10,777 nt of DNA. It comes from a bacterium. Lineage in GTDB: Bacteria > SAR324 > XYD2-FULL-50-16. The position numbers were made by a program, and so were the translations under genes. Below are positions 1-7,441 of this stretch, in pieces (the stretch's first letter is position 1; every line of letters begins with the position of its first letter). The notes beneath the pieces are model-generated. The model searched no databases, was not told where the DNA came from, and worked only from the letters and a program-made list of their open reading frames with translations. The stretch lies in assembly GCA_024275165.1 (NCBI GenBank), contig JAJRZQ010000047.1:1-10777 (forward strand), in the 5' to 3' direction.

Positions 1-176
1 GCCGCCCCGCCGGCTTTGGGCAGAGCGTCATCAAGGCGATCCGCCTTCAAGCGAACTCCGCGAAAGCAAAGGAAGCGGTCTGTAGGCTGAGCCTAGGTCG
101 GTCCAGTTCTCGGAAGAACAATATAGGCGCCGGATTAATAAAAAAGGTCTAAGCTAGCCCTAAACAAGGAGAATGA
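1..176 (+). other. Leading stretch without a recognised gene; possible tail of an upstream gene
   Basis: One frame is open from base 3 to the TAA at 150-152, giving about 49 residues that are basic and serine-rich near the end. It resembles no family I recognise, so it may be the C-terminus of a gene cut by the window edge or a chance open frame. The stretch also holds a dyad TAGGCTGAGCCTA at 83-95 and a small hairpin (GTTCT at 106-110, AGAAC at 115-119, four-base loop). Neither is followed by a T-run, so I do not call a terminator. I saw no tRNA, tmRNA or RNase P RNA signature. Confidence 0.25.
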
Positions 177-332
177 ATGGGTACCGTTAACGATTATATC
201 ATTTGGGCTATTTTATTTATTGTGCTCATGAGCATGATGGCGGTTTTGCTCTATGTGTTTTGGCAATGGGACGCTATCGCGGAAAAGCTTGCCGACAAAG
301 AAGAGGCAGAGCAGCGTGAGAAAAAAGAGTAA
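177..332 (+). CDS. Small single-pass membrane protein, unknown function
   Basis: The gene encodes 51 residues. A Shine-Dalgarno AAGGAG at 166-171 sits 5 bases before the ATG at 177. A second ATG at 173 is out of frame and too close to it. Residues about 7-30 form one hydrophobic segment rich in Ile, Leu, Met and Val, ending in an aromatic patch (YVFWQW, 26-31). Residues 34-51 form a highly charged Lys/Glu tail. The architecture recalls accessory subunits such as CcoQ or CydX, but no diagnostic motif of either is visible and I make no assignment. It lies 12 bases before the DUF362 gene, so the two are probably co-transcribed. The good ribosome site and compact spacing make it likely real. Confidence 0.7.
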   Translation: MGTVNDYIIWAILFIVLMSMMAVLLYVFWQWDAIAEKLADKEEAEQREKKE

Positions 333-344
333 AGGAATTAGCCT

Positions 345-1265
345 ATGCCTCTAGTTCACCTTGAGCAGCGCGGTTACCGGCAAGGCTTGAAGGATCAACT
401 CGAGCAGGCGGTTCGCCTTTTAGGAGGGTGGAATACCCTGCTTGGAGGGCGCAAGCGGATTTTACTCAAACCCAATCTGGTTTTATCCGGCCCCCCGACA
501 GCCCTCCGCAATACCCACCCCTTGTTTATCCTCGCCGTTGCCGAACTCTTGCTGGATCAGGCCTATCTGGTGGGAGTAGCCGACTCACCCGGTACCGGTA
601 GCGCGGAAGCGGCGTTGGATAAAATGGAGGTCTTAAAACCCTTGCAGGCCAGAGGGGTAAAATGTTTTAGCTTTCGCCAAAACCGATCCTTAAAGGGTTT
701 GGTTCCAGACTACCCCGGGCTGGGAATCGCGAAGGAACTCTCCGCCTGGGAGGGGATGATCAACCTGCCTAAACTCAAATCCCACCAGCAAACCCTCTTT
801 TCCGGCGCCACCAAGAACCTCTTTGGTTGCTTGGCAGGGAAAAAAAAGGCGCTCCTTCATGTTAGAAGTCGGGACGACCTTAAAGGGTTCTTAACCATGA
901 TCCACGCCCTAGCAAAAGAAGCCAACCCCTTGTTTCACTTAGCCGATGGAATAAAAATTCTCCACCATCAAGGCCCCATTGAGGGGCAACCCTTTGATTT
1001 GGGGGCTATCTTGGCCTCCACCGAGGCCTTGCAATTAGATTGGCTCTTCTGCCGTCTAGTGGGGCTGGACCCGGCGCGGACCCCGCTTTTTTCGGCCCTG
1101 GGGCCGATTCGGCAAGAAGAAGTATGGGGGGACCCTGTTTGGACCCGTCCGGGTTTTATCCCTCCTCGGCTAAAACCGATCCGCTTTCGCCTTTTGCAAG
1201 TCAGCAAAAGCTTAGCCAAAGCTGTGCTGGCCCGATTTAAGCCAAACCGCCTCTTCATGAAATAA
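345..1265 (+). CDS. DUF362 family protein lacking a ferredoxin domain
   Basis: The gene encodes 306 residues, starting at an ATG preceded by AAAGGA (331-336). Family signatures are KPNLV at 42-46, a conserved His-Pro at 58-59, LPKLKSH at 141-147, SGATKNLFG at 153-161 and a DGI...GP..G.P stretch at 201-216 followed by G.I.AS. Many DUF362 proteins carry a [4Fe-4S] ferredoxin module. None is present here, and only three scattered cysteines occur (107, 162, 236). No signal peptide is seen, so the protein is probably cytoplasmic. The C-terminal 40 residues are strongly basic (many Lys/Arg) and could sit against the membrane or nucleic acid. The biochemical role of the family is not established well enough to name a reaction. 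It probably forms an operon with the small membrane protein just upstream. Confidence 0.85.
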   Translation: MPLVHLEQRGYRQGLKDQLEQAVRLLGGWNTLLGGRKRILLKPNLVLSGPPTALRNTHPLFILAVAELLLDQAYLVGVADSPGTGSAEAALDKMEVLKPLQARGVKCFSFRQNRSLKGLVPDYPGLGIAKELSAWEGMINLPKLKSHQQTLFSGATKNLFGCLAGKKKALLHVRSRDDLKGFLTMIHALAKEANPLFHLADGIKILHHQGPIEGQPFDLGAILASTEALQLDWLFCRLVGLDPARTPLFSALGPIRQEEVWGDPVWTRPGFIPPRLKPIRFRLLQVSKSLAKAVLARFKPNRLFMK

Positions 1266-1282
1266 GACACTTTCACTTTTAG

Positions 1283-1320
1283 ATCAATGCGCTATACTAT
1301 TAATCGGACATTGATAGTAT
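1283..1320. repeat. Two overlapping inverted repeats sharing one arm
   Basis: ATCAATG at 1283-1289 is complementary to CATTGAT at 1309-1315. ATACTAT at 1294-1300 is complementary to ATAGTAT at 1314-1320. The two right arms overlap by two bases, so in RNA the two pairings would compete. As DNA the block could be an operator. It begins 18 bases after the DUF362 stop codon. A TATACT sequence at 1293-1298 lies inside, but no good -35 box precedes it. Function is inferred only. Confidence 0.4.
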
Positions 1321-1428
1321 TCCTGATGTTTTCTTAAACGCAAACCTTGGACAAGTAAAAGCGGCCAACAATACCAAACGGGCAGGGCTCGCCGACAGTA
1401 GCCGACCCGAATATAAACCCGATGCCTC

Positions 1429-1459
1429 CGGGGTCTGGGGCCGAAGGCCCCAGACCCCG
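1429..1459. repeat. Perfect 14-bp GC-rich hairpin, REP-like
   Basis: The left arm at 1429-1442 and right arm at 1446-1459 are perfect 14-base complements around a GAA loop. Twelve of the fourteen pairs are G-C. No T-run follows on either strand, so it is not a classical intrinsic terminator. It could be a REP-like intergenic element, a mRNA 3' stabiliser for the DUF362 transcript, or a structural boundary between the two operons. Only one copy exists in this window, so repetition in the genome is not shown. Confidence 0.6.
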
Positions 1460-1464
1460 AAACA

Positions 1465-1492
1465 TTGTGATTTATCAAGAACAAGTTATACG
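1465..1492 (+). promoter_or_regulatory. Possible sigma70-type promoter for the exporter operon
   Basis: TTGTGA at 1465-1470 is followed after 16 bases by TATACG at 1487-1492. This gives a four-of-six -35 and a four-of-six -10 match at acceptable spacing. Transcription would start near 1499, about 24 bases before the LolA-like ATG. It lies just after the GC-rich hairpin and is the best candidate in the 257-base gap. It rests on sequence matching alone. Confidence 0.35.
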
Positions 1493-1508
1493 CCGGATGA
1501 ATATAAAC

Positions 1509-1518
1509 AAGGAGGTGA
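1509..1518 (+). promoter_or_regulatory. Very strong Shine-Dalgarno site
   Basis: AAGGAGGTGA matches the 16S rRNA anti-Shine-Dalgarno sequence over ten bases. Its AGGAGG core ends 7 bases before the ATG at 1523. It fixes that start and suggests that the first gene of the exporter operon is efficiently translated. Confidence 0.85.
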
Positions 1519-1522
1519 ATCC

Positions 1523-2356
1523 ATGCCCTGGATTTTTATGCTTATTCTCGTACTTTTCCCTCCGCCCGTTGGGGCAGTCACTTGCAAAAGCTTTCAACAA
1601 CCCGCAGACTTCACTGCTTTTTATGAACGGGTCAAAGCGACGAATCCCCTGAACCTATCCCGCTTTAGCCTGCTGTTGGAACTCAGCCCCTGCGAGAGCA
1701 GCGAGTGCGACCAAGCCAATCGAGGTCAACGGCTGGATAAAAAAGAGATCCTGCATCTGTATAAAAATGAAACGAGCAAGCGCGTTAATTTTCTGGTGGG
1801 GCGCAACTCCCCCCAATGTTTTTTGAATCTCCGCGAAAAAGATTACAAATGTACCCGCTGTACCGAAACCCGCAACGAAAATTGCCGCGCCACCAAGGTG
1901 GAGGGTTCCAAAACCCTGCTCAAGGGGACCAATATCGACAGCGCGGACTTCGATTTTTTAAGCGACCCCTCTTATCAAAACCAGTGCAACCCCTGGCCCC
2001 AAAACCCCAATTACCTACTTTTCACTGCCCTTGGCCCGGCCACCAGCCTGTGGAGTAAGGTTGAAATCTATCTGGAGAAAAAAAGAGAGATCCCCGTATT
2101 GGTGCGTTTTTTTTATCAAGACCGCTTAACCAAGGTGTATCGCTTTTACCCCCAGTCTTATGTACAGCTTCAAGGGCATTGGTACTCCACCCAATTTCGG
2201 GTGCGCGGGGTGGAGGGGGACGAAAACCGCTTTTTCTTTGAAACGGCGGTCAAGGTACTGGCCAACGCCACGGGGCAATTGCAGCTTTTCCTCGACCCGA
2301 ATCAAGACCCCCTGCTGGGAGCAAAGGAGGCGCGTGAAGCCCTTTTTATCCCTTAG
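1523..2356 (+). CDS. Periplasmic LolA-like / outer-membrane lipoprotein-sorting type protein, cysteine-rich
   Basis: The protein has 277 residues. Residues 1-18 form a hydrophobic signal-like segment ending in VGA, a plausible signal peptidase I site, although the usual N-terminal Lys/Arg is absent. The mature part resembles the LolA-like family encoded next to MMPL/RND exporters. It has a GTNIDSADFDFL segment (136-146), then strand-like stretches with SKVEIYLEKK, a second strand pair and a G-W-Y motif near 218-221. Such proteins are thought to hold a lipid or other apolar ligand in the periplasm. Eight cysteines (21, 57, 62, 99, 110, 113, 121, 155) are unusual for this fold and could form four disulfides. 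The family call rests on pattern similarity and the neighbouring OMP and RND genes. It is the first gene of a three-gene operon and overlaps the next by 23 bases. Confidence 0.65.
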   Translation: MPWIFMLILVLFPPPVGAVTCKSFQQPADFTAFYERVKATNPLNLSRFSLLLELSPCESSECDQANRGQRLDKKEILHLYKNETSKRVNFLVGRNSPQCFLNLREKDYKCTRCTETRNENCRATKVEGSKTLLKGTNIDSADFDFLSDPSYQNQCNPWPQNPNYLLFTALGPATSLWSKVEIYLEKKREIPVLVRFFYQDRLTKVYRFYPQSYVQLQGHWYSTQFRVRGVEGDENRFFFETAVKVLANATGQLQLFLDPNQDPLLGAKEAREALFIP

Positions 2357-3710
2357 CTTGATGGTTTATGGATGCATGCTGGCAGCCCCGCTTTACGGCC
2401 AAGACTTAAATCTGGAGGAACCCCCGCCCCCCGAGCCGGAGATACGCCCCCAAACAACCCCCGCCGTAAACGACGATTGGCAGGTTTTTTATCTCAAAGC
2501 GAGTTATCGCTCGACCTATCGTTTAAAAACCAGAGTCAGCAACGATTCTTGGGGCCTCCCCTTAAACCCGGGACTGGTTTGGGAAGAACGGAAATTTACC
2601 CTCTTTAACCTCTATTCCGCGGATTCAAAAATACAGGTGTCGGAAACTCTTTCCAGCTACCTCCGCTTTGATTATTACTTTGTGCAAAATTGGGAGGTCT
2701 TGGGCCGCAGCTATCAAGATCAACCCGCCGTGGACTTATGGGAGGCCTATCTCGACTGGAACGGTGAGGGCCAACAAGTTCGCATCGGGGGCCAACAACT
2801 GCGTTTGGGACGAGTGGACTTTGAAAGCCCCATTGATGTATTAAACCTCTACGACTCCGATAAATACGCTCACCTAGACTATCAAGACAATCGCTATCTG
2901 ATGCCCGCCCTCGTGTATGAAAAGGATTTGGGGAAAAATCGACTCAAGCTGTATTGGGCCCCCTTTCAACGGCTGAGCGAAAAAGCGAGGAGCCTGCGGG
3001 CCAGTTCGGGGGTGGTTTATCAAAATCGAGCAAGTACCTGGGAATGGGATTTGGGCCTTTTTTCCTGGCTCGATGTGGATAACGAGGTCCGGCTCGAACC
3101 CCAGCTCAACAAACAAGGAGAAGAAACCACCTGGACCCTCGCTTTGGAAGACGCGCCCTTGAGCTTTGTCTTTTTCAGCACCGAGGGCCCCATCGGCTCT
3201 TGGCTTTTCAAAGGGGATTTTGGTTTTTTTTACAACAAGCATGTCTATCATTTCTATGCCCCCCCGGGAAAGGAGATTTCCGACCTGGCGGAAGTAAAGA
3301 CCTTAAGCCTAAAGCAAACCGCCTTTGCCATGAGCATCGAAAAAAAATCAGGAGATTGGTTTTACTTGGGACAAATCTCCAGTATCGCCCTGGCCAAGGC
3401 CCCAGCGGGAACCCGAATCTTCCAGTTTGAAAATACCCCAAACAAGGTGGCCCAGGAACGAAATTTAATACGGCACCAAGGGGCGGTGGGGCTCGCTTAT
3501 GAAATCTTTGACGGAAATGAGATCCGAGGCTTTGTGTTCGCCAGCTTGCCCTATCGCCGTCAAGGGGGATTGCTGGAATGGTTGTGGAAGGGCTCTAGAG
3601 GAACGGAGGTGCGGGTTTTCCTCTCCCATGTGGGAATGGAGACCAGCTTGTTGACCCAACGGGCGACAAGCCTAAATCGCTTGGAAAGTCAATATAGTCT
3701 TAGGTTTTAG
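2334..3710 (+). CDS. Outer-membrane beta-barrel protein (DUF1302-like porin/partner)
   Basis: I chose the GTG at 2334, giving 458 residues. AAGGAGG at 2324-2330 lies just before it, and the resulting N-terminus (Lys2, hydrophobic 3-20, then LYGQ) is a good signal peptide. The frame extends upstream to an ATG at 2160, but that would add basic, non-signal sequence wholly inside the preceding gene. After a proline- and glutamate-rich linker (about residues 28-42) the protein has alternating aromatic/polar strands typical of a barrel. These include LYSADSKIQVSETL and the GQQVRIGGQQLRLGRVDF segment. It ends in QYSLRF, with the terminal Phe expected of a BAM recognition signal. Proteins of this kind often accompany LolA-like and MMPL genes. 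The exact family is inferred. It may be the outer-membrane exit or acceptor for the pump. Confidence 0.7.
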   Translation: MKPFLSLSLMVYGCMLAAPLYGQDLNLEEPPPPEPEIRPQTTPAVNDDWQVFYLKASYRSTYRLKTRVSNDSWGLPLNPGLVWEERKFTLFNLYSADSKIQVSETLSSYLRFDYYFVQNWEVLGRSYQDQPAVDLWEAYLDWNGEGQQVRIGGQQLRLGRVDFESPIDVLNLYDSDKYAHLDYQDNRYLMPALVYEKDLGKNRLKLYWAPFQRLSEKARSLRASSGVVYQNRASTWEWDLGLFSWLDVDNEVRLEPQLNKQGEETTWTLALEDAPLSFVFFSTEGPIGSWLFKGDFGFFYNKHVYHFYAPPGKEISDLAEVKTLSLKQTAFAMSIEKKSGDWFYLGQISSIALAKAPAGTRIFQFENTPNKVAQERNLIRHQGAVGLAYEIFDGNEIRGFVFASLPYRRQGGLLEWLWKGSRGTEVRVFLSHVGMETSLLTQRATSLNRLESQYSLRF

Positions 3711-3712
3711 CT

Positions 3713-6700
3713 ATGAGTATCAAAATCCTAGGCCGCTTTTACCGTCACCCCAAACTCACCTTAATTCTTTTTTTCCTCATCAGTTTGTTTTTTGCCGGGG
3801 TTGTTTTCGAGCGGCTCTTTGACGGGCAATCCCGCTTAATTTTAGATACGAGCTTTGAACCCTTTTTTGATAATTCCAGCCCTGCTTATGTCTACTCCAA
3901 ACAGATGGAGCAGGAGTTCGGTTCTGAAAATATTCTTTTGATCGCCCTAGCCCCCACCCCCATTCAGGGCCAACAGCGCCTGGATTTGGAGTTTTTTTTA
4001 AACTTAAAAAAACTACGGGACCAACTCAAGGCCCGGCCCTTAATCGAGAGCCTCACCAGTTTGTTGGATGTCCCCCAGACCAAAGGGGATTGCCTGGGCA
4101 AGAGCTATTTTCACCGCTTGAGACCCGGCGGAGTCTGCCTGGATATTTTAACCCAGATTCAAGCGAACCTAGCCTGTCTAAAAAAGGGGATTCCAGACCC
4201 TATTGAAGCCTCCCCTTTGGCTTTAGATTCCTTTACCCTAGACAGTACCTTAGAACCCAGGGCAGCGAAACCCGCTTTTGCCTGTACCCAAGCTATTTTA
4301 AATCAGGGACGAGCCGCCTTGTGGCTTGCGGGGGAGGATGAGACCCATCAGGTCTTAGAGAAAATCAAGGCCACTCCCCTCATCCGTCAAGACCTGTTGA
4401 GCTTTGACGCCAATGCGACGGCCATCATTGTACGCCTCTACTCCACTGATCCCAAACAACGCAACCAAGAATTGGCGGACTTGGAAAAAATCTTTGCCGA
4501 TTATCGGGGAATGGGGATGCAAATCTATTACAGCGGGCTGCCCAGAGAAGAGCTGGAGGTTGCCCGTTTATTGCTGCAAGACCTCTCTCGGTTGATTCCC
4601 GCCTCATTGGTACTCTTGACCTGCATGACCTTTCTCTCCTTTCGCAGCTTGACCCCCCCGCTGCTGCTTTTGGGCAACTTGGCCCTCGGCTTGCTCTGGA
4701 CCGCCGGAGTATTTGGCTTGAGCGGGGCCCGGCTCAACCTGATCACCCTTGTCTTGCCGCCTTTAGTGACCACCGTGGGGACCAGCTACGCAATCCATGT
4801 CTTGGCTCAGTATATTCAAGCGGCCAAGAAATCGAACCTCAGCAAGACAGAGGTCATTGAGCGAACCCTAGAAAAGGTAAGCCTCCCGATTTTATTAGCC
4901 TTAATCACGACCCTATTGGGCTTTTTTGCCCTGGTTTTAAGCCCCATCCCCGCGATTCGCGAAATGGGAATCTTCGCCTCAGTCGGGATTTTTTTCATGG
5001 CTGCCTTTGCCATGGTCGTGCTGCCTTGCGGCCTCTACTTGCTGCCTCGGCCCGCTTTGGAATCCGCCGCCATGCGACGCAGCTTTTTTGAGGCCCTCTT
5101 GACTCGTTTAGGCGCCTTAGTGACGAGTCAACCCCGCCCGATTCTCTGGGTTTTTTTAACCGTCACTCTCACCGCCCTATTGGGGGCCACTCAAGTCAGG
5201 GTGGACAGTAAAACCCAAAACTTCCCCGCTCGATCCAAGATCACGCAGGATCATCAATATTTACAAACCCATTTTGGAGGCACAGATTTCATTCGCCTTG
5301 TTTTTTCTTCTAAGGACGAGGCAGGTCAACTAGAAAGGGCGGCAACCGTCCAGGGTTTAGTGGCTTTAAAAAAATGGTTGGCCCAGCAGGCCTTGCTCCA
5401 TCCCAACAGTCTGAAAGTACACCGGATGTACAGCCCCTTAGAGTATCTGGAGATATTAAGGGGCGGGCTCGACCATTTAAATGATGAAGAGGTGCGCTTT
5501 TACTTTAACCGCATGGAAAAGGGGTATGGAGCCTTGTTTTTCAATTCACGCCATAGCCTGCTCAGTGTTACCCTGCGCGTCGCCAACCAAAGCACCGCGG
5601 GCTACCTCGCCTTTCAAGAAAAATTACAGGAAAAATTAAAGGAACTCTTTCCCCATTTGCAAGCTAAGTTTACGGGAAATGTGGTTTTGTCTGCGGAGTC
5701 GGCGCACAACATCGCCCAAAGCCAGATCATCAGCTTAGGCTTGGCCTTGGCTTTTATTTTAGTGGTTTTATCCCTGCTGTTTTTTTCCTTCAAGGTGGGC
5801 TTTTTAGCTCTCTTGCCCAATGTAGCCGCGATTTTACTCTTTTTTGGTCTCTTGGGCTTTTCAGGCACCCCGATCAGCGCGATTTTATCGGTAATCGGGG
5901 CCATTGCCTTAGGAATCGGGGTAGACGACTCCATTCATTTCATCACCCATTTCAACCAGAATTTAAACGACTTAAAAGACCCGAAGGAAGCGGCGGAAAA
6001 AACCCTCCGCAGCGTGGGAAAGCCCATGATTTACACGACCTTGGCCTTAATGCTGGGCTTTGGGGTTTTAATGGCGAGCGAAGTCACCGGGCAAGCCAGC
6101 TTCGGTTGGCTCACGGCCTTTACTTTGTTTTTAAGCCTCTTGAGTAATTTGTTTTTACTCCCCGCTTTGTTGGTGCGGGTTCGCTTTTTTGTCATTTGGG
6201 ATTACTTGAATATTCGCTATTCCTCCGACTTCATCCAAAGCATTAATCTCTTTCAGAATATGTCTTTAGTGGAGTCTCGCCTCGTCACGCTGGTGGGAGA
6301 AACCAAGGATTATCAGGCGGGGGAGATTATTTTTCAGGAAAACGACGAAGGAAAAGAACTCTTTATTATCTTAGAAGGGGCAATCGAAGTCTATTTCGAT
6401 GAGAAATATCATGGAGAAAATCGTTTGGTTGACCTCTTTAAGCGAGGGCAGGTTTTTGGGGAAATGGCCTTGTTCGAGCAGGGAAGCCGGATGGATTCGG
6501 CTCGCGCTATTGTGCCTTCTAAACTGCTTTTACTCAACAAGCACAATTTAACTCGGCTGAAGGATAGTTTTCCCCAAACCGCCTTAAAACTTTATTTAAA
6601 CCTCTGTAAAAACCTCAGCGTTTCTATTTACCATTGCCAATTGAAGCTGCAAGATCACGCGAATTCGCCCTCTTTTGCTCCATCGGTCGGAAAACCCGAC

Positions 6701-7441
6701 CTCTTCCACGCCCTGACCAAGATTCGCAGTATGCGCGGCCCCACCGTAGAAACCAAGGACAACTGGCCGCGTTTTAGGGATTATTATCAGCGGCTCTTTC
6801 CCCCTCATCTTTTTGAGGGAAAAGGAGAGTTGAGCGCGCCAGAGGATTATCTCCGCTTAGTCAACGAAGTCTTAGAAAAAAAAGGAATCACCTATTACCA
6901 GAGATTGCTTTTAAAACGCTTTTCCCATTTGGGTTATCCATTAAAAAAAGAGGAAAATCAACGCTTGGAACTGTTGATCGCAAAGATTCGCAGCGGAGAA
7001 GTGGTGGAAATCAAACCGAGTTTTTCCAACCTCTTTCAGGGATTGGGGGCAAAAGAATTAGATTGGATTGAAAAAAAATTAGAAATCAAAGAGGTGCCCC
7101 AAGACTCCACCCTGTTTTCTGTGGGAGAGTATTCCGATTCCATGCTGGTTGTTTTGCGAGGAAGAATTCATAGTTTTGCCTCCTCCCCCCCTGAGGGCGA
7201 AACGCCCATCAGCGTTTTGAGCAGTGGAGACATCATTGGAGAGACCGCTCTATTTGTGCCCGATTACCGGCGCGAGGTAACCGCCATCGCTGTCGAGCCC
7301 ACTCAAATTTTTTATTTGAGTTCTCGAGGTTTAGAGAAACTCATCAAGGAAAATAAAAAATTAGGTGCCACCCTCACCTATAATCTGGTTGGAATTTTTT
7401 TAGCCCAACTGCGTCGTTGCCTCGACCAAGCTTTTGGCTAA
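3713..7441 (+). CDS. RND/MMPL family exporter with two C-terminal cyclic-nucleotide-binding-like domains
   Basis: The 1242 residues divide as follows. TM1 (about 12-32) is followed by a periplasmic loop (33-290) and TM2-TM6 (about 295-439). TM7 (about 475-495), a second loop and TM8-TM12 (about 671-822) complete the duplicated RND core. The second half has the TM10 motif GIGVDDSIHF with Asp738/Asp739, the likely proton-relay acids. The matching site in the first half is GTSYAIH (356-362), without acids, as in COG1033-type predicted exporters. Two CRP-like domains follow in the cytoplasm, at about 850-975 and 1108-1235, separated by a roughly 130-residue helical linker. Their phosphate-binding cassettes read GEMALF (916-921, then Arg926) and GETALF (1176-1181, then Arg1187). 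Both keep Gly-Glu and an Arg but lack the Ser/Thr-Ala pair that contacts the nucleotide in CRP, so the ligand is uncertain. The ATG lies 2 bases after the OMP stop, so it is co-transcribed. The substrate is unknown; the LolA-like partner hints at something apolar. Confidence 0.9.
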   Translation: MSIKILGRFYRHPKLTLILFFLISLFFAGVVFERLFDGQSRLILDTSFEPFFDNSSPAYVYSKQMEQEFGSENILLIALAPTPIQGQQRLDLEFFLNLKKLRDQLKARPLIESLTSLLDVPQTKGDCLGKSYFHRLRPGGVCLDILTQIQANLACLKKGIPDPIEASPLALDSFTLDSTLEPRAAKPAFACTQAILNQGRAALWLAGEDETHQVLEKIKATPLIRQDLLSFDANATAIIVRLYSTDPKQRNQELADLEKIFADYRGMGMQIYYSGLPREELEVARLLLQDLSRLIPASLVLLTCMTFLSFRSLTPPLLLLGNLALGLLWTAGVFGLSGARLNLITLVLPPLVTTVGTSYAIHVLAQYIQAAKKSNLSKTEVIERTLEKVSLPILLALITTLLGFFALVLSPIPAIREMGIFASVGIFFMAAFAMVVLPCGLYLLPRPALESAAMRRSFFEALLTRLGALVTSQPRPILWVFLTVTLTALLGATQVRVDSKTQNFPARSKITQDHQYLQTHFGGTDFIRLVFSSKDEAGQLERAATVQGLVALKKWLAQQALLHPNSLKVHRMYSPLEYLEILRGGLDHLNDEEVRFYFNRMEKGYGALFFNSRHSLLSVTLRVANQSTAGYLAFQEKLQEKLKELFPHLQAKFTGNVVLSAESAHNIAQSQIISLGLALAFILVVLSLLFFSFKVGFLALLPNVAAILLFFGLLGFSGTPISAILSVIGAIALGIGVDDSIHFITHFNQNLNDLKDPKEAAEKTLRSVGKPMIYTTLALMLGFGVLMASEVTGQASFGWLTAFTLFLSLLSNLFLLPALLVRVRFFVIWDYLNIRYSSDFIQSINLFQNMSLVESRLVTLVGETKDYQAGEIIFQENDEGKELFIILEGAIEVYFDEKYHGENRLVDLFKRGQVFGEMALFEQGSRMDSARAIVPSKLLLLNKHNLTRLKDSFPQTALKLYLNLCKNLSVSIYHCQLKLQDHANSPSFAPSVGKPDLFHALTKIRSMRGPTVETKDNWPRFRDYYQRLFPPHLFEGKGELSAPEDYLRLVNEVLEKKGITYYQRLLLKRFSHLGYPLKKEENQRLELLIAKIRSGEVVEIKPSFSNLFQGLGAKELDWIEKKLEIKEVPQDSTLFSVGEYSDSMLVVLRGRIHSFASSPPEGETPISVLSSGDIIGETALFVPDYRREVTAIAVEPTQIFYLSSRGLEKLIKENKKLGATLTYNLVGIFLAQLRRCLDQAFG

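Noticed and set aside
1-176. Structured RNA gene at the left end
   Set aside because: Small dyads occur, but no tRNA T-arm, tmRNA end, RNase P core or SRP tetraloop motif was found.
968-1276. Minus-strand frame of 102 residues opposite the DUF362 gene
   Set aside because: Its composition is that of a shadow of the coding strand (many Arg, Ser, Lys), with no motif and no ribosome site.
1293-1298. TATACT as a promoter -10 box
   Set aside because: No reasonable -35 hexamer lies 15-18 bases upstream. It falls inside the inverted repeats and is better explained by them.
2160-2333. Upstream extension of the outer-membrane protein to an ATG at 2160
   Set aside because: It lies wholly inside the LolA-like gene, has basic non-signal composition and no ribosome site. 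The GTG at 2334 has AAGGAGG and gives a proper signal peptide.
5614-5934. Minus-strand frame of 106 residues inside the exporter
   Set aside because: Lysine-rich low-complexity translation opposite TM segments, as expected from the complement of hydrophobic codons. No homology is recognised.
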